Notes: generated from the sequence alone by a model not told the origin. A DNA stretch of 64,000 nt from Vibrio coralliirubri (GCF_024347375.1 NZ_AP025470.1:2356001-2420000); one strand, 5' to 3'. Shown: positions 41,042 through 54,107, counted from the stretch's first letter. A program made the numbers and translations.

Positions 41042-42253
41042 TTACTGAGCCTCTTTATTTGATTCAAAGCTTGGATGGATACCCGGTTCATTGCTTAAGT
41101 CGATGTTTCGCTCAATGGCTTGATGCAACGACCTAGTTAACTGGAGAATCTGTTCATGGCTATGGTTAGCCGTTAACGTGATTCGTAATCGAGCGGTTCC
41201 AGCAGGAACGGTTGGCGGCTTTATTGCGGTCACCCAAACTTGGTTTTGCTTTAACTCTTCAGCGATAGATAATGCTGCCTGAGCTTCACCTATCACAAAT
41301 GGCTTAATCGGAGTCTGAGTATCCACAAAGCCTTGCAAGCCGCTCATCTGCTCTGCATAAAGAACCCCTAACTCAGTCAGCTTTTCTCGGCGCCATTCTT
41401 GAGTTTGAATCATCTTACAGGCATGAGACAAAGCCACCGCTTGTGAGGGTGGCATTGCCGTAGAGTAAACATGATGACGAGCAAACTGAGTTAGATAGTC
41501 ACCGACTTCTGACGAACACAAAACAGCAGCACCAGATAGGCCAAATGCTTTACCAAAAGTGACGACTAGAATATCGGGTGAGATTTGTGCCGCACTGCAA
41601 CTCCCTGCCCCTTTATCACCTAACACACCGATACCGTGGGCATCATCAACCGCCAACCAACTGTCGTATTGATTTGTCAGGCTAGAGATACGCTCGAGAG
41701 GAGCTTGGTCGCCATCCATGCTAAACACACCTTCAGTCACGACTAACGATTGCGGAGAGCGACTCAATAGCGACTCTAGATGTTGCGTATCGTTGTGCTT
41801 AAAGCGTTTCATGGTTGCAGGTGAAAGCATCCCCGCTTCCATCAAAGAGGCGTGATTAAGCTTGTCTTGCAGCAGAGAGTCGTCTTTTTCGAGCAGAGAA
41901 AACAACAAGGCTTGGTTGGCACTGAAACCAGAACTAAAGAGAATGGCACGTTCAAAACCCAACCATTCACACAGCTGAGCTTCTAAATTTCGATGGGCAG
42001 GACTAAAACCCGTGACCAATGGCGATGCCGCACTGCCAGTACCATACTGAGAAAGTCCCGCTTGCCACACCTCTACCAATTCAGAGTCGTTCGCCAAGCC
42101 TAGGTAATCATTACTCGAAAAATTAATAAAGCGAGAGCCTTCGCAAGTAAGCAAAGGGCCATTACTGTTTTCGAGTACCTTGAGTTGACGAGTTAGCCCC
42201 TGTTCACGGCGTTGAACAAGGGCATCTTTGATACGGGATTTAAACAGTGGCAT
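41042..42253 (-). CDS. bioF: 8-amino-7-oxononanoate synthase
   Basis: PLP enzyme condensing pimeloyl-ACP with alanine. From the ATG at 42253 it has 403 residues starting [16 protein letters not shown] and overlaps the end of bioB by 14 bases; an upstream frame exists but lies inside bioB. Motifs are [30 protein letters not shown] and [13 protein letters not shown] with the PLP lysine. Confidence 0.95.
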   Translation of the reverse strand: MPLFKSRIKDALVQRREQGLTRQLKVLENSNGPLLTCEGSRFINFSSNDYLGLANDSELVEVWQAGLSQYGTGSAASPLVTGFSPAHRNLEAQLCEWLGFERAILFSSGFSANQALLFSLLEKDDSLLQDKLNHASLMEAGMLSPATMKRFKHNDTQHLESLLSRSPQSLVVTEGVFSMDGDQAPLERISSLTNQYDSWLAVDDAHGIGVLGDKGAGSCSAAQISPDILVVTFGKAFGLSGAAVLCSSEVGDYLTQFARHHVYSTAMPPSQAVALSHACKMIQTQEWRREKLTELGVLYAEQMSGLQGFVDTQTPIKPFVIGEAQAALSIAEELKQNQVWVTAIKPPTVPAGTARLRITLTANHSHEQILQLTRSLHQAIERNIDLSNEPGIHPSFESNKEAQ

Positions 42254-43292
42254 CGTAGAACATGTCATCTTTCGTTGGACGAGCAGCAACGCGCTCCACC
42301 ACTTGATCTAACAGTTCGTTTTCTTGAATTTCATCAGGCTTCTGAGCCACTTGTTGGCTGTTGATGCCTAACTTCTTAAACAGCTGCATGTCCGTGTCTT
42401 CATCTGGGTTTGGCGTAGTCAGTAGCTTACAACCGTAGAAGATAGAGTTCGCGCCAGCCATGAAGCACATCGCCTGCATCTGTTCGTTCATATTCTCGCG
42501 ACCTGCAGATAGACGAACCGCAGACATTGGCATCATGATACGAGCAATCGCAATCAACTTAATGAAGTCAAAAGATTCAACATCATCGACGTTTTCCATC
42601 GGTGTGCCTTTCACTTTCACGAGCATGTTGATTGGTACACTCTCAGGGTGTACCGGAAGGTTCGCTAGCTCTACCAGTAGACCTGCACGGTCATTGGTAC
42701 TTTCGCCCATACCAATAATGCCACCAGAACAGATCTTCATACCGGCATCACGCACGTGGGATAACGTATCTAAACGATCTTGGTAAGTACGAGTGGTGAT
42801 GATGCTGCCGTAGAACTCAGGAGACGTATCAAGGTTGTGGTTGTAGTAATCCAAACCTGCATCCGCTAGCTCGCCGGCTTGATCTGGCGTTAACATACCT
42901 AGCGTCATACAAGTTTCTAGACCCATGCCTTTCACACCTTTGATCATATCAGTCAGGTGAGGCATATCGCGTTCTTTCGGGTTTTTCCATGCCGCGCCCA
43001 TACAGAAACGAGTCGAGCCTGCGTTCTTGGCTTTTTGCGCTGCATCTAAAACACGCTCTACTTCCATTAGGCGCTCTTTGTCGACATCCGTTCGGTAGTG
43101 AGCACTTTGAGGGCAGTACTTACAGTCTTCAGGACAAGCACCGGTCTTAATCGATAGAAGCGTACTCACCTGCACGTGGTTGTGCTCTTGGTACTGTCTA
43201 TGAACCACTTGAGCTTCAAACATTAAATCCATAAACGGTTTTTCAAGCAGCGCTGTTACTTCAGCAACTGTCCAGTCATGACGAACTTCCAC
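42240..43292 (-). CDS. bioB: Biotin synthase
   Basis: Radical-SAM enzyme that inserts sulfur into dethiobiotin. It has 350 residues with the CPEDCKYC cluster motif (Cys53, Cys57, Cys60) and the [11 protein letters not shown] and SAGRENM segments of BioB. First gene of bioBFCD; its start lies 87 bases from the BirA-type operator and divergent from bioA. Confidence 0.97.
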   Translation of the reverse strand: MEVRHDWTVAEVTALLEKPFMDLMFEAQVVHRQYQEHNHVQVSTLLSIKTGACPEDCKYCPQSAHYRTDVDKERLMEVERVLDAAQKAKNAGSTRFCMGAAWKNPKERDMPHLTDMIKGVKGMGLETCMTLGMLTPDQAGELADAGLDYYNHNLDTSPEFYGSIITTRTYQDRLDTLSHVRDAGMKICSGGIIGMGESTNDRAGLLVELANLPVHPESVPINMLVKVKGTPMENVDDVESFDFIKLIAIARIMMPMSAVRLSAGRENMNEQMQAMCFMAGANSIFYGCKLLTTPNPDEDTDMQLFKKLGINSQQVAQKPDEIQENELLDQVVERVAARPTKDDMFYDATV

Positions 43293-43378
43293 GTGTCGAT
43301 CCTTTTTATTATTTGATGTTTCATCTCTATCAATAGAGATTGCATTTATGCTTGGCTAGTCTACCGACAAGCTTTAGA

Positions 43379-43412
43379 CTGTCAACACATTGATAATATC
43401 AAAAGTTTACAT
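43379..43412. promoter_or_regulatory. BirA operator between bioB and bioA
   Basis: Half sites TGTCAAC (43380-43386) and GTTTACA (43405-43411) are inverted and separated by 18 bases, the same spacing as in the E. coli biotin operator (TTGTAAACC...GGTTTACAA). One half site differs at one position. It lies in the 158-base divergent promoter region and should repress both arms when biotin is plentiful. Confidence 0.8.
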
Positions 43413-43450
43413 CTGGTTATTTTTTAATCACACCAAGAATGGAAGTTACT

Positions 43451-44734
43451 ATGGATCTCGCCTTTGATCGCCAGCATATCTGGCATCCCTACACATCAAC
43501 GTTAACACCTCTGACCTGCTACCCAGTCACCAACGCAGACGGTGTTTACCTAGAATTAGAAGGCGGAAAACGAATTATTGATGGTATGTCATCTTGGTGG
43601 TCAACCATCCACGGCTACAATCATCCAGAGCTAAATGCCGCCGCTCACAGTCAAATTGATAAGGTTTCACACGTTATGTTTGGTGGTATCACCCACCAAC
43701 CCGCTATCGATTTATGTAAGAAGCTTTTGAAACTCGCGCCAAGTAATCTTGAGCATGTATTTTTGGCCGATTCAGGTTCAGTAGCCGTAGAAGTTAGCCT
43801 CAAAATGGCACTGCAATATTGGCACGCTAAAGGACAACCTCGTTCAAAGTTCCTCACACTAAGAGATGGTTACCACGGTGATACCTTTGCGGCGATGTCA
43901 GTGACCGACCCTGACAACTCAATGCACAGCCTCTACAAAGGCTTTTTGCCTGAACACATTTTCGCTGATTCTCCAAAAACAGGTTTTTGGGAACAATGGG
44001 ACGCTAACGACATAAACAGCTTTCGAGAAAAGCTGGCAGCACACCATCAAGAAGTCGCAGCCGTGATCTTAGAGCCTATCGTGCAAGGGGCTGGCGGCAT
44101 GCGCATCTACCATCCTGAGTTCCTAAAACAGGTTCGCTTACTGTGTGATGAATTCAATGTATTACTGATCTTGGATGAGATTGCGACCGGGTTTGGCCGT
44201 ACAGGGAAACTGTTCGCTTGTGAGCATGCCGATGTTCAACCGGACATCTTATGCGTAGGCAAGGCTTTAACTGGTGGCTATATGACATTGTCAGCGACGC
44301 TTGCGAGTAAAGAAGTCGCCGACACCGTATGTGGCGGTGAAGCGGGCTGCTTTATGCACGGACCAACCTTTATGGGCAACCCGTTGGCTTGCGCAGTCGG
44401 TGCGGCAAGTTTATCCATCATCGAGCAAGGTCATTGGAAAAATCAGATTCAGCAGATTGAACAGCTTTTCTCTGAGTTGCTACCACCGTTGCGAGAGCAT
44501 GATCTTGTCAAAGACGTCCGTTGGCTGGGCGCGATTGGCGTCGTTGAAACCCACATACCTGTCGATATGGAAACCATCCAAGCTCACTTTGTAGAGCAAG
44601 GCGTTTGGATCCGTCCATTTGGTAAGCTAATTTATATGATGCCTCCATTTATCAGCGAACCTGAGCATATCGAGAAACTTGTTTCAGCCATTGATAAAGC
44701 TCTACAACGATCAGCTTGCTTCAAGTCAAATTGA
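43451..44734 (+). CDS. bioA: Adenosylmethionine-8-amino-7-oxononanoate aminotransferase
   Basis: PLP enzyme that makes DAPA with SAM as amino donor. I start at the ATG at 43451, which has GGAAG five bases upstream; an ATG at 43439 would add four residues. The 427-residue product has IWHPYTS near the start, MSSWWSTIHGYNHP, LILDEIATGFGRTG and CVGKALTGGYM with the PLP lysine. Divergent from bioBFCD. Confidence 0.95.
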   Translation: MDLAFDRQHIWHPYTSTLTPLTCYPVTNADGVYLELEGGKRIIDGMSSWWSTIHGYNHPELNAAAHSQIDKVSHVMFGGITHQPAIDLCKKLLKLAPSNLEHVFLADSGSVAVEVSLKMALQYWHAKGQPRSKFLTLRDGYHGDTFAAMSVTDPDNSMHSLYKGFLPEHIFADSPKTGFWEQWDANDINSFREKLAAHHQEVAAVILEPIVQGAGGMRIYHPEFLKQVRLLCDEFNVLLILDEIATGFGRTGKLFACEHADVQPDILCVGKALTGGYMTLSATLASKEVADTVCGGEAGCFMHGPTFMGNPLACAVGAASLSIIEQGHWKNQIQQIEQLFSELLPPLREHDLVKDVRWLGAIGVVETHIPVDMETIQAHFVEQGVWIRPFGKLIYMMPPFISEPEHIEKLVSAIDKALQRSACFKSN

Positions 44735-45193
44735 TATAAATAAAGCCAAATAGAAATTCCGAAAATTTATAAGTATATAAGCCGAAACGCCGCCTTTAGA
44801 GTGCTAAAGGTGGCTTAGTCACAAGGCAAATAATCAGAAAACCAATAAGAACATCTCAAACTGATATTTTATCTATGATTCCACCCTGAAGAATCTCACA
44901 AATAAATTTAATCCTCTCCATAAAAAGAATTAGCAAAAGAGTGTTACCTATCGGGTCAATAGCCGCTTAAAATACAAGCTATTTTTTGTCGGATATTATG
45001 ATGATCTTCCTCATTCGATTCATTCTAGAATCCAATCAGCTAATTCAATTCGACTGTACTTAGATAATAAATAGTAACGAAAGCTTGTATCAACTTGGTA
45101 GAAACAGAGTTCTCTGTTTTGTCGATCGTGCAAGACAGCAACGCAGACCGTAATCGCTGCGGAATTCACGTCAGTAAATAATTTAAAGTAAAC
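44735..45193. other. Intergenic region with one weak hairpin
   Basis: A 459-base AT-rich stretch with no plausible gene. The only structure seen is an 11-bp stem with one G-T pair (44789-44799 with 44804-44814), not followed by a clean T-run; it may end the bioA transcript. The last part contains the upstream region of the response regulator gene. Confidence 0.5.
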
Positions 45194-46840
45194 ATGAAAT
45201 TAAACCAACTCAATGCACTTATCGTTGATGACTCATCGATCGTGCTATCAACTATCCGCAATATGTTGATTCATATCGGCTTTTCAGAGCGAATGATTTC
45301 AATTGCTAAATCCCCTCGCATCGCTATGACGATAACAAGCGAAACGACGTTTGATGTGATTATCTGCGACTATAACTTTGGTAACACCATCAATGGCAAG
45401 CAGCTGTTTGAAGAGCTTAAACAATCGAATAGATTGAAAGACGATGGAATATTTATTCTAGTTACAGGTGAGAATTCCGCTTTATCGATCCGCCCTATTT
45501 TAGAGCTTCGACCAGATAATTATTTATTAAAACCATTCAATCGTGAAACCTTAAAGCAACGTATTACAAGCTCTTTAAAAAAGAAGCTGGTTCTACAAAA
45601 AATCTATAAGGCCGAACGAGAAAATGACTATGAAGCGGGACTTGAGTTCTGCGAAGAGCTGATCGCCTTTCATTCTGAATATTTTACGACCATCCAGCAA
45701 TTTCGCGGAAGCTTTTTGTCAAAGCTTAAGCTTTACGAAGAAGCAAAGAACGTATATGAGAAGGCGCTTGATGAAGGCAGTTTTGATTGGGCTCAAGCAG
45801 GTCTAGCAAACAGCCTTGCGAATTTGGGTCAGATCAATGAAGCACAACGAATGATCGAAAGCTTGATTGATTCAGCACCCACCAGCACCTTGTATCGAGA
45901 CCAAGCAGCTCAAGTAAACCTTATCAGCAATAAGGTTCCAGCTGCGATTGCCCATTTTAAATTGGCAAGTGAACTCACACCGGGTAATTCAGAAAGGGAA
46001 CTGGCAATCGCAAATCTGTGTCTCTCCGTAAATGATACCAAGACGGCGTTGGTTCACTATCAGAACTATGTGCAGATCAATAGGGATACCTTTCGAGATA
46101 ACCTCTATATGAAGCTCAACCATATTCGATTTTTGCTCTATTGTGCATCTGGTGAGAGCAACAATAAAGCGACACTCGACCAAGTAAACTATCTAATTTC
46201 GAAGATCCCTACAGAGGCAAGAGCAGGTCTTCAAACGGATTTGGCGCTTATCGCAGCACACATTGCAATGGAATCAAAACAGTACCAAAAAGCGGTGACT
46301 ATTTTGACTGCACTGCACGACAGAAATAGCTTTAATGCATTCCCGGTCATCTATCATCACACCTGGTTGCTGGACAGAATGAGTTGTGAGAATGAGTTTA
46401 AAGTCGCAGAGAGCCGCTGTGGCATGTTGATCATCCAAACGGCGAACGAAACCGTTGTTTCTAGCCAAATGACCATGTGCAGTGAGATGAAACGCCGTAA
46501 CGCAGAAAAGATGGAATGGCTCAAACAGAGCAACGTCAGCATTAAGCAGGCTTCGTCGGACTATAAACAGGTATTGGTCGCTTATTTAGAGATTCACAAG
46601 CGATGCCCGATGATCAAAAACGTATGCATGAACATCGTCAAACTGCTCTCTGTTATTTGGCCTGACGCAATGGGCGCGAAACAGGTTTTAACGATTATTC
46701 AGAAGTGTGATGGCGTGGTCACTCAACTTTATACACTTGATGAACTGACCAAAAACAATTATCAAAATTACTATCGAAAGGCGTTGCTAGCTTGTAAGCA
46801 AGCAGACGAAGCAACCAAAGCGAGCTTCTCTTTTATGTAG
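45194..46840 (+). CDS. Response regulator with TPR-like output domain
   Basis: A 548-residue cytoplasmic protein. The N-terminal CheY-like receiver (about 7-125) has the acidic pair Asp12/Asp13, phosphorylation Asp59 in IICDYNFG, Thr91 and Lys113 (LLKPF), so it should be phosphorylatable. The rest consists of tetratricopeptide-like helical repeats (about 140-400) and a helical C-terminus; there is no DNA-binding or enzymatic domain. Output is probably by protein interaction. No histidine kinase gene is nearby, so its partner is unknown. It ends in a terminator shared with serS. Confidence 0.85.
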   Translation: MKLNQLNALIVDDSSIVLSTIRNMLIHIGFSERMISIAKSPRIAMTITSETTFDVIICDYNFGNTINGKQLFEELKQSNRLKDDGIFILVTGENSALSIRPILELRPDNYLLKPFNRETLKQRITSSLKKKLVLQKIYKAERENDYEAGLEFCEELIAFHSEYFTTIQQFRGSFLSKLKLYEEAKNVYEKALDEGSFDWAQAGLANSLANLGQINEAQRMIESLIDSAPTSTLYRDQAAQVNLISNKVPAAIAHFKLASELTPGNSERELAIANLCLSVNDTKTALVHYQNYVQINRDTFRDNLYMKLNHIRFLLYCASGESNNKATLDQVNYLISKIPTEARAGLQTDLALIAAHIAMESKQYQKAVTILTALHDRNSFNAFPVIYHHTWLLDRMSCENEFKVAESRCGMLIIQTANETVVSSQMTMCSEMKRRNAEKMEWLKQSNVSIKQASSDYKQVLVAYLEIHKRCPMIKNVCMNIVKLLSVIWPDAMGAKQVLTIIQKCDGVVTQLYTLDELTKNNYQNYYRKALLACKQADEATKASFSFM

Positions 46841-46883
46841 CTTCGCTTTATACGACTTCTACTTGGGTAAGCTCCAGACACGA

Positions 46884-46914
46884 AAAAGGCTTTGCCATTA
46901 CAGCAAAGCCTTTT
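46884..46914. terminator. Bidirectional terminator: response regulator and serS
   Basis: A 12-bp perfect stem AAAAGGCTTTGC (46884-46895) with GCAAAGCCTTTT (46903-46914), seven-base loop, between convergent genes. Confidence 0.92.
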
Positions 46915-46965
46915 AAATATTCTGGCAAGTCAGGTTAATCTAAATTTGATTAACCTAAATTGGCA

Positions 46966-48288
<1,323 letters not shown>

Positions 48289-48415
48289 TTAGTTATTTGA
48301 ATATTCAGTAGTTTGCTACTGAATCACTGCTAAACCCCTAAAACTGGTGCTATTTCGACCAATTTATAACGATTTAATTGAAATTTTATGACTAGGTAAC
48401 GATATCCAAAAAAGA

Positions 48416-49771
48416 CTACTTTTCATAGCGTTTTTGTGGGCTTTTTGCGTCCAAATCCGCCAGATAATCTAGCTTCTCGCCAATTTTGGTCTCTAAGCCT
48501 CGTTTTGTTGGGAAATAGTATTGCTTCTCTCCCATTTCAGGAGGCAGATATTTTTCACCCGCCGCGTAGGCTCCTGGTTCGTCATGAGCATAACGGTATT
48601 CTTGCCCGTAGCCCATGTCCTTCATCAAAGTTGTCGGTGCATTTCGTAAATGATGCGGCACTTCATATTCAGGAAGGTTGTGAGCATCTGTTAGAGCTTG
48701 CTTCCACGCGGTGTAAACAGCATTACTCTTTGGTGCACATGCGAGATAGACTACCGCCTGAGCAATCGCACGCTCCCCTTCGGCAGGGCCAATACGAGTG
48801 AAGCAATCCCAAGCCGACATCGCAACCTGCATTGCTCTTGGGTCAGCGTTGCCAATATCTTCAGAAGCAATCGCTAGCAAACGTCTTACGATATACAAAG
48901 GGTCGCAACCCGCAGCAATCATTCTTGCTGACCAATACAAGGCCGCATCAGGGTTTGAGCCACGAATTGACTTATGAACCGCCGATATTAGGTCGTACCA
49001 AATATCGCCCTTGTTATCGAAACGAGCGACTTTCTCACCAGCCACTTCAGCCAACAACTGCAAGGTTATCGCTTTCTCGCCTCTATCGTTATCTTCTGCC
49101 ATGTCATACAGCAGTTCAAGGTAGTTAAGCGACATACGTGCGTCACCGTTAACCAGTTCCGCAAGGCGATCTAAAACATTATCAGCAAAATCAGCAGGCA
49201 CATCACCTAACCCGCGTTGCTTGTCTTCAATCGCTTGGCGAATGACGAGAGAAATATCATCTGTATTCAGGGACGTCAGTTTGTATACACGCGCACGTGA
49301 CAACAAAGCGTTGTTCAATTCAAAAGAAGGGTTTTCTGTCGTCGCACCAATAAAGGTCACGGTGCCATCTTCGATATGAGGCAGAAAAGCATCTTGCTGA
49401 CTTTTGTTAAAGCGATGGACTTCGTCCACAAACAGGATCGTTCTGCGCCCTGCTTGCTTGTTTTCACGCGCTTTTTCAATCGCAATACGGATGTCTTTTA
49501 CGCCCGAGGTTACCGCCGATACGCGTTCCACTTCAGCATTGGCATAGTTTGCTGCTACTTCGGCTAACGTCGTTTTACCGGTGCCCGGAGGCCCCCACAA
49601 AATCATCGAGTGGATATGGCCCGCTTCCAATGCTCTGCGAAGTGGTTTACCTGGGCCTAATATATGCTGCTGACCGATGTACTGTTCGACAGTTTCCGGT
49701 CTCATACGAGCAGCAAGGGGACGAAAATCTTCGTCCCCCGCAAAATCTAAGCTGTAATTACTCAATTGCAA
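48416..49771 (-). CDS. rarA: Replication-associated recombination protein RarA (MgsA)
   Basis: AAA+ ATPase acting at stalled replication forks, related to clamp-loader proteins. It has 451 residues with Walker A GPPGTGKT (about 60-67), Walker [26 protein letters not shown] and sensor [11 protein letters not shown]; the C-terminal part contains the tetramerisation region. The order lolA-rarA-serS is conserved in gammaproteobacteria. Start is 64 bases from lolA. Confidence 0.95.
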   Translation of the reverse strand: MQLSNYSLDFAGDEDFRPLAARMRPETVEQYIGQQHILGPGKPLRRALEAGHIHSMILWGPPGTGKTTLAEVAANYANAEVERVSAVTSGVKDIRIAIEKARENKQAGRRTILFVDEVHRFNKSQQDAFLPHIEDGTVTFIGATTENPSFELNNALLSRARVYKLTSLNTDDISLVIRQAIEDKQRGLGDVPADFADNVLDRLAELVNGDARMSLNYLELLYDMAEDNDRGEKAITLQLLAEVAGEKVARFDNKGDIWYDLISAVHKSIRGSNPDAALYWSARMIAAGCDPLYIVRRLLAIASEDIGNADPRAMQVAMSAWDCFTRIGPAEGERAIAQAVVYLACAPKSNAVYTAWKQALTDAHNLPEYEVPHHLRNAPTTLMKDMGYGQEYRYAHDEPGAYAAGEKYLPPEMGEKQYYFPTKRGLETKIGEKLDYLADLDAKSPQKRYEK

Positions 49772-49835
49772 TCTCTTGATTCGTTGATGGCATTGATGCC
49801 TATCGACGTACTACCAAACGATCTGCTTGTTTAGA

Positions 49836-50435
49836 TCAGTTTCTTTGGTCGTCGACCTCGACACCTTCCGGTGCCACAAAAGTAAAGCGGTCTGCTGCAG
49901 GTTTACCCAAGTCAACATTGCTAAAGGTAAACTCACCTTTTTGACCGTCTTGTTCAATCACATTAAAGCCCTGAACAATGCCCTTTTCGGTGATATTAAT
50001 CTGGAAGTCGCCCTGATTAGAATCGACAGCGGTTGGCGTTAGCGTAAATTGGTTACCCGTTTGCGCCACATTATAGTTATCCCAATCGCTTTCTTGGTTA
50101 CGTGTAAGTAGGACAAAAGGTGTTTGTGAAGTCGCTTGCTCTTGCCAGTAAATGCTCACTTGCTCAATGAACGGGCTGTAGTACCACAAGCTTTGGCCAT
50201 CAGATACCAACAAGTTTTCATCAGGGAACGTGGTCTCCCAGCGGAACAAGCTTGGGCGTGCAATCTCAACCGTGCCCTCACCTTCCATAACAACATCACC
50301 ATCAGGGCTGGTCACGACTTGTTTAAAGTCAGCGCTGAAGCCTGCGTTTAATGCCAAGCGGCTACTCAACTCTTCTTTCGGAGAAGCAAACACTGAGAAG
50401 CTCATAAATAAAAGTGCGAATACTTTTTTCATCAA
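49836..50435 (-). CDS. lolA: Outer-membrane lipoprotein carrier protein LolA
   Basis: Periplasmic chaperone that carries lipoproteins from LolCDE to LolB. It has 199 residues with a signal peptide (about 1-17, ending VFA) and mature residues of the unclosed beta-barrel: [14 protein letters not shown] and [14 protein letters not shown]. The start lies 66 bases from the edge of a MITE-like insertion that separates it from ftsK, so its promoter must be in the short gap or inside that element. Confidence 0.94.
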   Translation of the reverse strand: MMKKVFALLFMSFSVFASPKEELSSRLALNAGFSADFKQVVTSPDGDVVMEGEGTVEIARPSLFRWETTFPDENLLVSDGQSLWYYSPFIEQVSIYWQEQATSQTPFVLLTRNQESDWDNYNVAQTGNQFTLTPTAVDSNQGDFQINITEKGIVQGFNVIEQDGQKGEFTFSNVDLGKPAADRFTFVAPEGVEVDDQRN

Positions 50436-50499
50436 TAATCCTGTTAGAACATAAATCGGTCATATTTTCGATTTGACCGACTTAATGGGTATAAGTTCA

Positions 50500-50767
50500 T
50501 AGGGCGTGTTGACCTTTCGTGGTTGAATTTTGTTCGAGATAAAAGCGTTTTAATCGCGGCGAGGGGGAAGTAGCCTAGTAATTCTAAGCAAATCTCCCTC
50601 AACAAAGAGTAAAACGCTTTTAGCCGAACCCTTCGGGCAGCGTTTGCTGGTCATTTCTACTACGTTATCGGCTTCTCATGTAGGCTAGCTACACATCAAA
50701 GCCTCTGCCTTGTATAAATACCCAGCAACTCGCTGCAAAAATCAGCTCGAAAGATCTACACGCCCTA
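50500..50767. mobile_element. MITE-like element with terminal inverted repeats
   Basis: A 264-base non-coding element (50502-50765) flanked by TA on both sides. Ends are GGGCGTGTTGACCTTTCG and, from the other side, GGGCGTGTAGATCTTTCG, differing at two positions. The TA flanks suggest target duplication as in IS630/Tc1-type elements. Inside, TAAAAGCGTTTTA (50540-50552) and TAAAACGCTTTTA (50610-50622) are a perfect 13-bp inverted repeat, so the transcript would fold. It lies between ftsK and lolA. No transposase is encoded; a related full-length IS elsewhere would be needed to mobilise it. Confidence 0.75.
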
Positions 50768-50773
50768 GTAGAA

Positions 50774-53700
50774 CTAATCTTTTGGTGGCGCTGGTGCTAA
50801 GACTTCTCGGTTACCGTTATGACCTGGAGCACTTACGATACCTTGAGCTTCAAGTTGCTCGACAATACGTGCAGCACGGTTGTAGCCAATCTTGAATCGA
50901 CGTTGTACGCCTGAAACTGAGCCACGACGTGAATGAACAACGTGTTCTACCACCTGATCAAACAGAGGATCGACCTCTTCATCACCTTCCATCTTCTCAC
51001 CCGGAAGCAAGGTTTCAGGGGTTTGTTCGCCGTTGGTGATCTCATCAATATAGTTTGGCTTACCACGCGCTTTCCAGTTATTCACAACTGCGTGTACATC
51101 GTCATCAGATGCAAAAGCACCGTGAACGCGAGTTGTATGACTAGAGCCCGGTGGCAAGTAAAGCATATCACCCATGCCCAATAGTGATTCGGCACCACCT
51201 TGATCAAGGATAGTTCGTGAATCCGTTTTGGTTGATACCGTAAAGGCCACACGGGTTGGAATGTTCGCTTTGATAAGGCCAGTAATAACATCTACAGATG
51301 GGCGTTGCGTCGCTAGGATCAAGTGAACACCTGCCGCACGTGCTTTTTGTGCCAAACGCGCAATCAGTTCTTCAACTTTCTTACCGACCACCATGATTAG
51401 GTCGGCAAATTCATCAACGATAACCACAATGTAAGGCAGCTTCTCAAGTAATGGTGCTTCAGGGTCCATGCTGTCGCCCGGCTTCCACAGTGGATCGTGA
51501 ATTGGGTGACCCGCTTCCGCTGCCATTTTAAGCTTATCGTTGTAACCTTTAATATTACGAACGCCTAACGCTGACATCAGCTTATAACGACGTTCCATCT
51601 CGCCAACACACCAACGAAGGGCATTCGACGCATCTTTCATGTCAGTTACCACTTCAGACAATAGATGAGGGATGCCTTCATAAACCGATAGCTCAAGCAT
51701 TTTCGGGTCGATCATGATGAAGCGAACATCTTCCGGTGATGCTTTGTAAAGCATACTCAGAATCATTACGTTCACACCTACCGACTTACCAGAACCGGTT
51801 GTACCTGCAACCAGAACGTGAGGCATTTTCGATAGATCAGCAATAACGGCTTCACCTGCGATGTCTTGTCCTAGAACCACTGTTGTTGGCGATTTTGCTT
51901 CTTGGAACTGAGGGCTAGCAACCACATCGGAGAAGAATACCGTTTGGCGACTCATGTTCGGCAGTTCTAAGCCAACATAAGGTTTACCCGGAATCACTTC
52001 TACGACACGTACTGCCAAGGCAGATAGTGAACGCGCCAAGTCCATAGAAAGGCCAGAGATACGGCTTACTTTCACGCCCGGCGCCAGATCGAGCTCGAAT
52101 CGAGTGATTACTGGACCAGGGAAAATATCAACCACATCGGCTTTGATCTTGTAATCCGCTAGCTTAGATTCCACAAGGCGAGCAATTGCCTCTAATGCGT
52201 CACGGTCAATAAAGGTTTCACGCTTTTCAGGATGGAATAACAATTCAAGCGTTGGTAATGGCTCAGCAGGCTTCGGTAAATTAACATCTTGTTGAACCAA
52301 GAACGGATTCTGCGTCGCTGCCATATTCGCTTGTGCTTCAGAGACAATGCTTTGGAATGCTGCGACATCTTGATCTTGATGAGCAGATTCTTCTTCCGTT
52401 ACTTCTTCCCAAGGAAGATCAACAGCTGGCTCTAGGCTTTGTGCTGTTGGCTGTTCAGGCTCTGAATGTTCTTCTTGATAAGTGAAAGGTTCAAACTGTT
52501 CTTCGGTTAATGCTGCGCCAGCTAATTCAGCTTCAGTCTGCTCAGACTCAAAATCTGAACCCTGTTGGTAGCTTTGCTCTTCCGTCACATCAAACGGTGA
52601 AGGTTGTGCAGAGAAATCGTCTTCCACTGTTGCTTCTGGCTCGCCCATAGGTGAAGCGTATAAAGATTCAGGTTGAACATCTTCAGCACCGAATTCGCCA
52701 TTTACTTGTGGTGAGCTATCTAATTCTGGCTCAGCACTTTCAAGGTCAGCTTGAGCAGAGCTAACTTCTGACTGTTCGTTCTGCATGTATTGTTGGTAAG
52801 CAACCTGAGAATCATGCGCGTCGAGCTGATCTTGTTCTGCTAGATCATCTTCATACATGGCCGCATTTTCTAGTTGCTCGATCGTTGCATTCAACTGTTT
52901 AGAGCGCTCAATACCTTCTTCTAACTGTTCTTCTGGCGCTTGGTAAACAGGTGCTGCAGGGATCGGTTGCTCTGGTTCAATTACCGCTTGAGGCTGAACC
53001 TGAGGTTCTTCATGAACAGAAACTTCTTGCTTCGCTGGAGCTTCGACAGGCATATGAATGTTGTAATGACGCTTCGGCGATGCAGCATTGTCTCGCGCAT
53101 TTGTCGCCACGTCTGAAGAATCATTAGTCGCAGAAAAACTCATCGCAGGATCTAGCGGGTCATGCTCTGTTGATTCTTTGTTGTCTTCTATAGCAGGAAC
53201 ATCGCGGTAAGTTGGCTCTTGATGCTGGTGATGACGTTCCTCGATTAAATCGCGGTCTGCTGATTCTCTTAATTGAGGCTCAAGCAGCTCTTGGTCTTGG
53301 CCACGAGCCTTATTAACAGCAGAAGTGAAAAATTTGATGGCACATTCACCCAACCATTCCACAATACTTAACCAAGAAATACCAGTTAATAGAGTAAAGC
53401 CAGCACCCCATAAGAAAAGAAGAACCAGCGTACTACCAAGAACATTCAACGTTGGAAGAGCAAGGCTTGTTAAGACGTCGCCCACTACGCCACCGGATGA
53501 AAAGTACCAGATGTCGTCAAAGTTGATATCCGCGAGACCACAGCTCGTAAGAATTAGGATAGTCAGGCCAAGCAAGCGAGTGCCCCACAGCATGAAGTCG
53601 ATCTGCTCGTCTTCATTACGTTTGCGGAATAATACCCACGCTGCAACCGTCACTAAGATAGGCAAAGGGTAAGCCAAAGAGCCAAATACGAAGAAAAGCG

Positions 53701-53944
53701 TATCCGCCAACCAAGCACCTAGGTAGCCACCCGCATTTTGAATGTCACCACCCCACGCCGTTTGCGACCATGATGGGTCTGCAGGACTAAAAGTTAATAA
53801 CGCAACGGCAAGTAGAATAGAGAAGAGAACACCGAGAATCAGACTGCACTCTTTGAGACGTTGAGAACCACTCAAACGAGGAGACTGAGGCTCTTCACTC
53901 GTTTTAATGATTGTTTCTACTTTATTACTGCTCTGCTTGAACAT
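50774..53944 (-). CDS. ftsK: DNA translocase FtsK
   Basis: Septal DNA pump that coordinates chromosome segregation and dimer resolution with division. The 1056-residue product has four membrane segments at the N-terminus (about 30-190), then a long acidic Gln/Glu-rich linker (about 215-560) and the C-terminal motor: Walker [14 protein letters not shown], Walker [13 protein letters not shown], and the gamma winged-helix domain ([25 protein letters not shown]) that reads KOPS sites. Its stop is only six bases from the MITE edge. It follows lrp across 163 bases. Confidence 0.96.
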   Translation of the reverse strand: MFKQSSNKVETIIKTSEEPQSPRLSGSQRLKECSLILGVLFSILLAVALLTFSPADPSWSQTAWGGDIQNAGGYLGAWLADTLFFVFGSLAYPLPILVTVAAWVLFRKRNEDEQIDFMLWGTRLLGLTILILTSCGLADINFDDIWYFSSGGVVGDVLTSLALPTLNVLGSTLVLLFLWGAGFTLLTGISWLSIVEWLGECAIKFFTSAVNKARGQDQELLEPQLRESADRDLIEERHHQHQEPTYRDVPAIEDNKESTEHDPLDPAMSFSATNDSSDVATNARDNAASPKRHYNIHMPVEAPAKQEVSVHEEPQVQPQAVIEPEQPIPAAPVYQAPEEQLEEGIERSKQLNATIEQLENAAMYEDDLAEQDQLDAHDSQVAYQQYMQNEQSEVSSAQADLESAEPELDSSPQVNGEFGAEDVQPESLYASPMGEPEATVEDDFSAQPSPFDVTEEQSYQQGSDFESEQTEAELAGAALTEEQFEPFTYQEEHSEPEQPTAQSLEPAVDLPWEEVTEEESAHQDQDVAAFQSIVSEAQANMAATQNPFLVQQDVNLPKPAEPLPTLELLFHPEKRETFIDRDALEAIARLVESKLADYKIKADVVDIFPGPVITRFELDLAPGVKVSRISGLSMDLARSLSALAVRVVEVIPGKPYVGLELPNMSRQTVFFSDVVASPQFQEAKSPTTVVLGQDIAGEAVIADLSKMPHVLVAGTTGSGKSVGVNVMILSMLYKASPEDVRFIMIDPKMLELSVYEGIPHLLSEVVTDMKDASNALRWCVGEMERRYKLMSALGVRNIKGYNDKLKMAAEAGHPIHDPLWKPGDSMDPEAPLLEKLPYIVVIVDEFADLIMVVGKKVEELIARLAQKARAAGVHLILATQRPSVDVITGLIKANIPTRVAFTVSTKTDSRTILDQGGAESLLGMGDMLYLPPGSSHTTRVHGAFASDDDVHAVVNNWKARGKPNYIDEITNGEQTPETLLPGEKMEGDEEVDPLFDQVVEHVVHSRRGSVSGVQRRFKIGYNRAARIVEQLEAQGIVSAPGHNGNREVLAPAPPKD

Positions 53945-53980
53945 AAACCAACTTAATAATTAAACGGGATAAAAACATCT

Positions 53981-54000
53981 CGAGCGGCCAAAGCCGCTCG
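53981..54000. other. Perfect hairpin upstream of ftsK
   Basis: CGAGCGGC (53981-53988) pairs with GCCGCTCG (53993-54000) around CAAA, 37 bases before the ftsK start. On the minus strand it is followed by AGATG then Ts, so it might act as a weak terminator or stability element in the lrp-ftsK gap. Confidence 0.5.
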
Positions 54001-54060
54001 TTTCAATGAAACTACTGTTGATTTAACCATATCAAACAGAAAAACCCAATTCCAGAAAGC

Positions 54061-54090
54061 AAGAAAGCGGAACAAATGTCCGCTTTCTTT
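54061..54090 (-). terminator. Terminator of lrp
   Basis: An 11-bp stem (54061-54071 with 54079-54089) with interrupted T-run on the minus strand, 18 bases beyond the lrp stop. Confidence 0.75.
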
Positions 54091-54107
54091 CATTTCACCA
54101 ATTGTGA

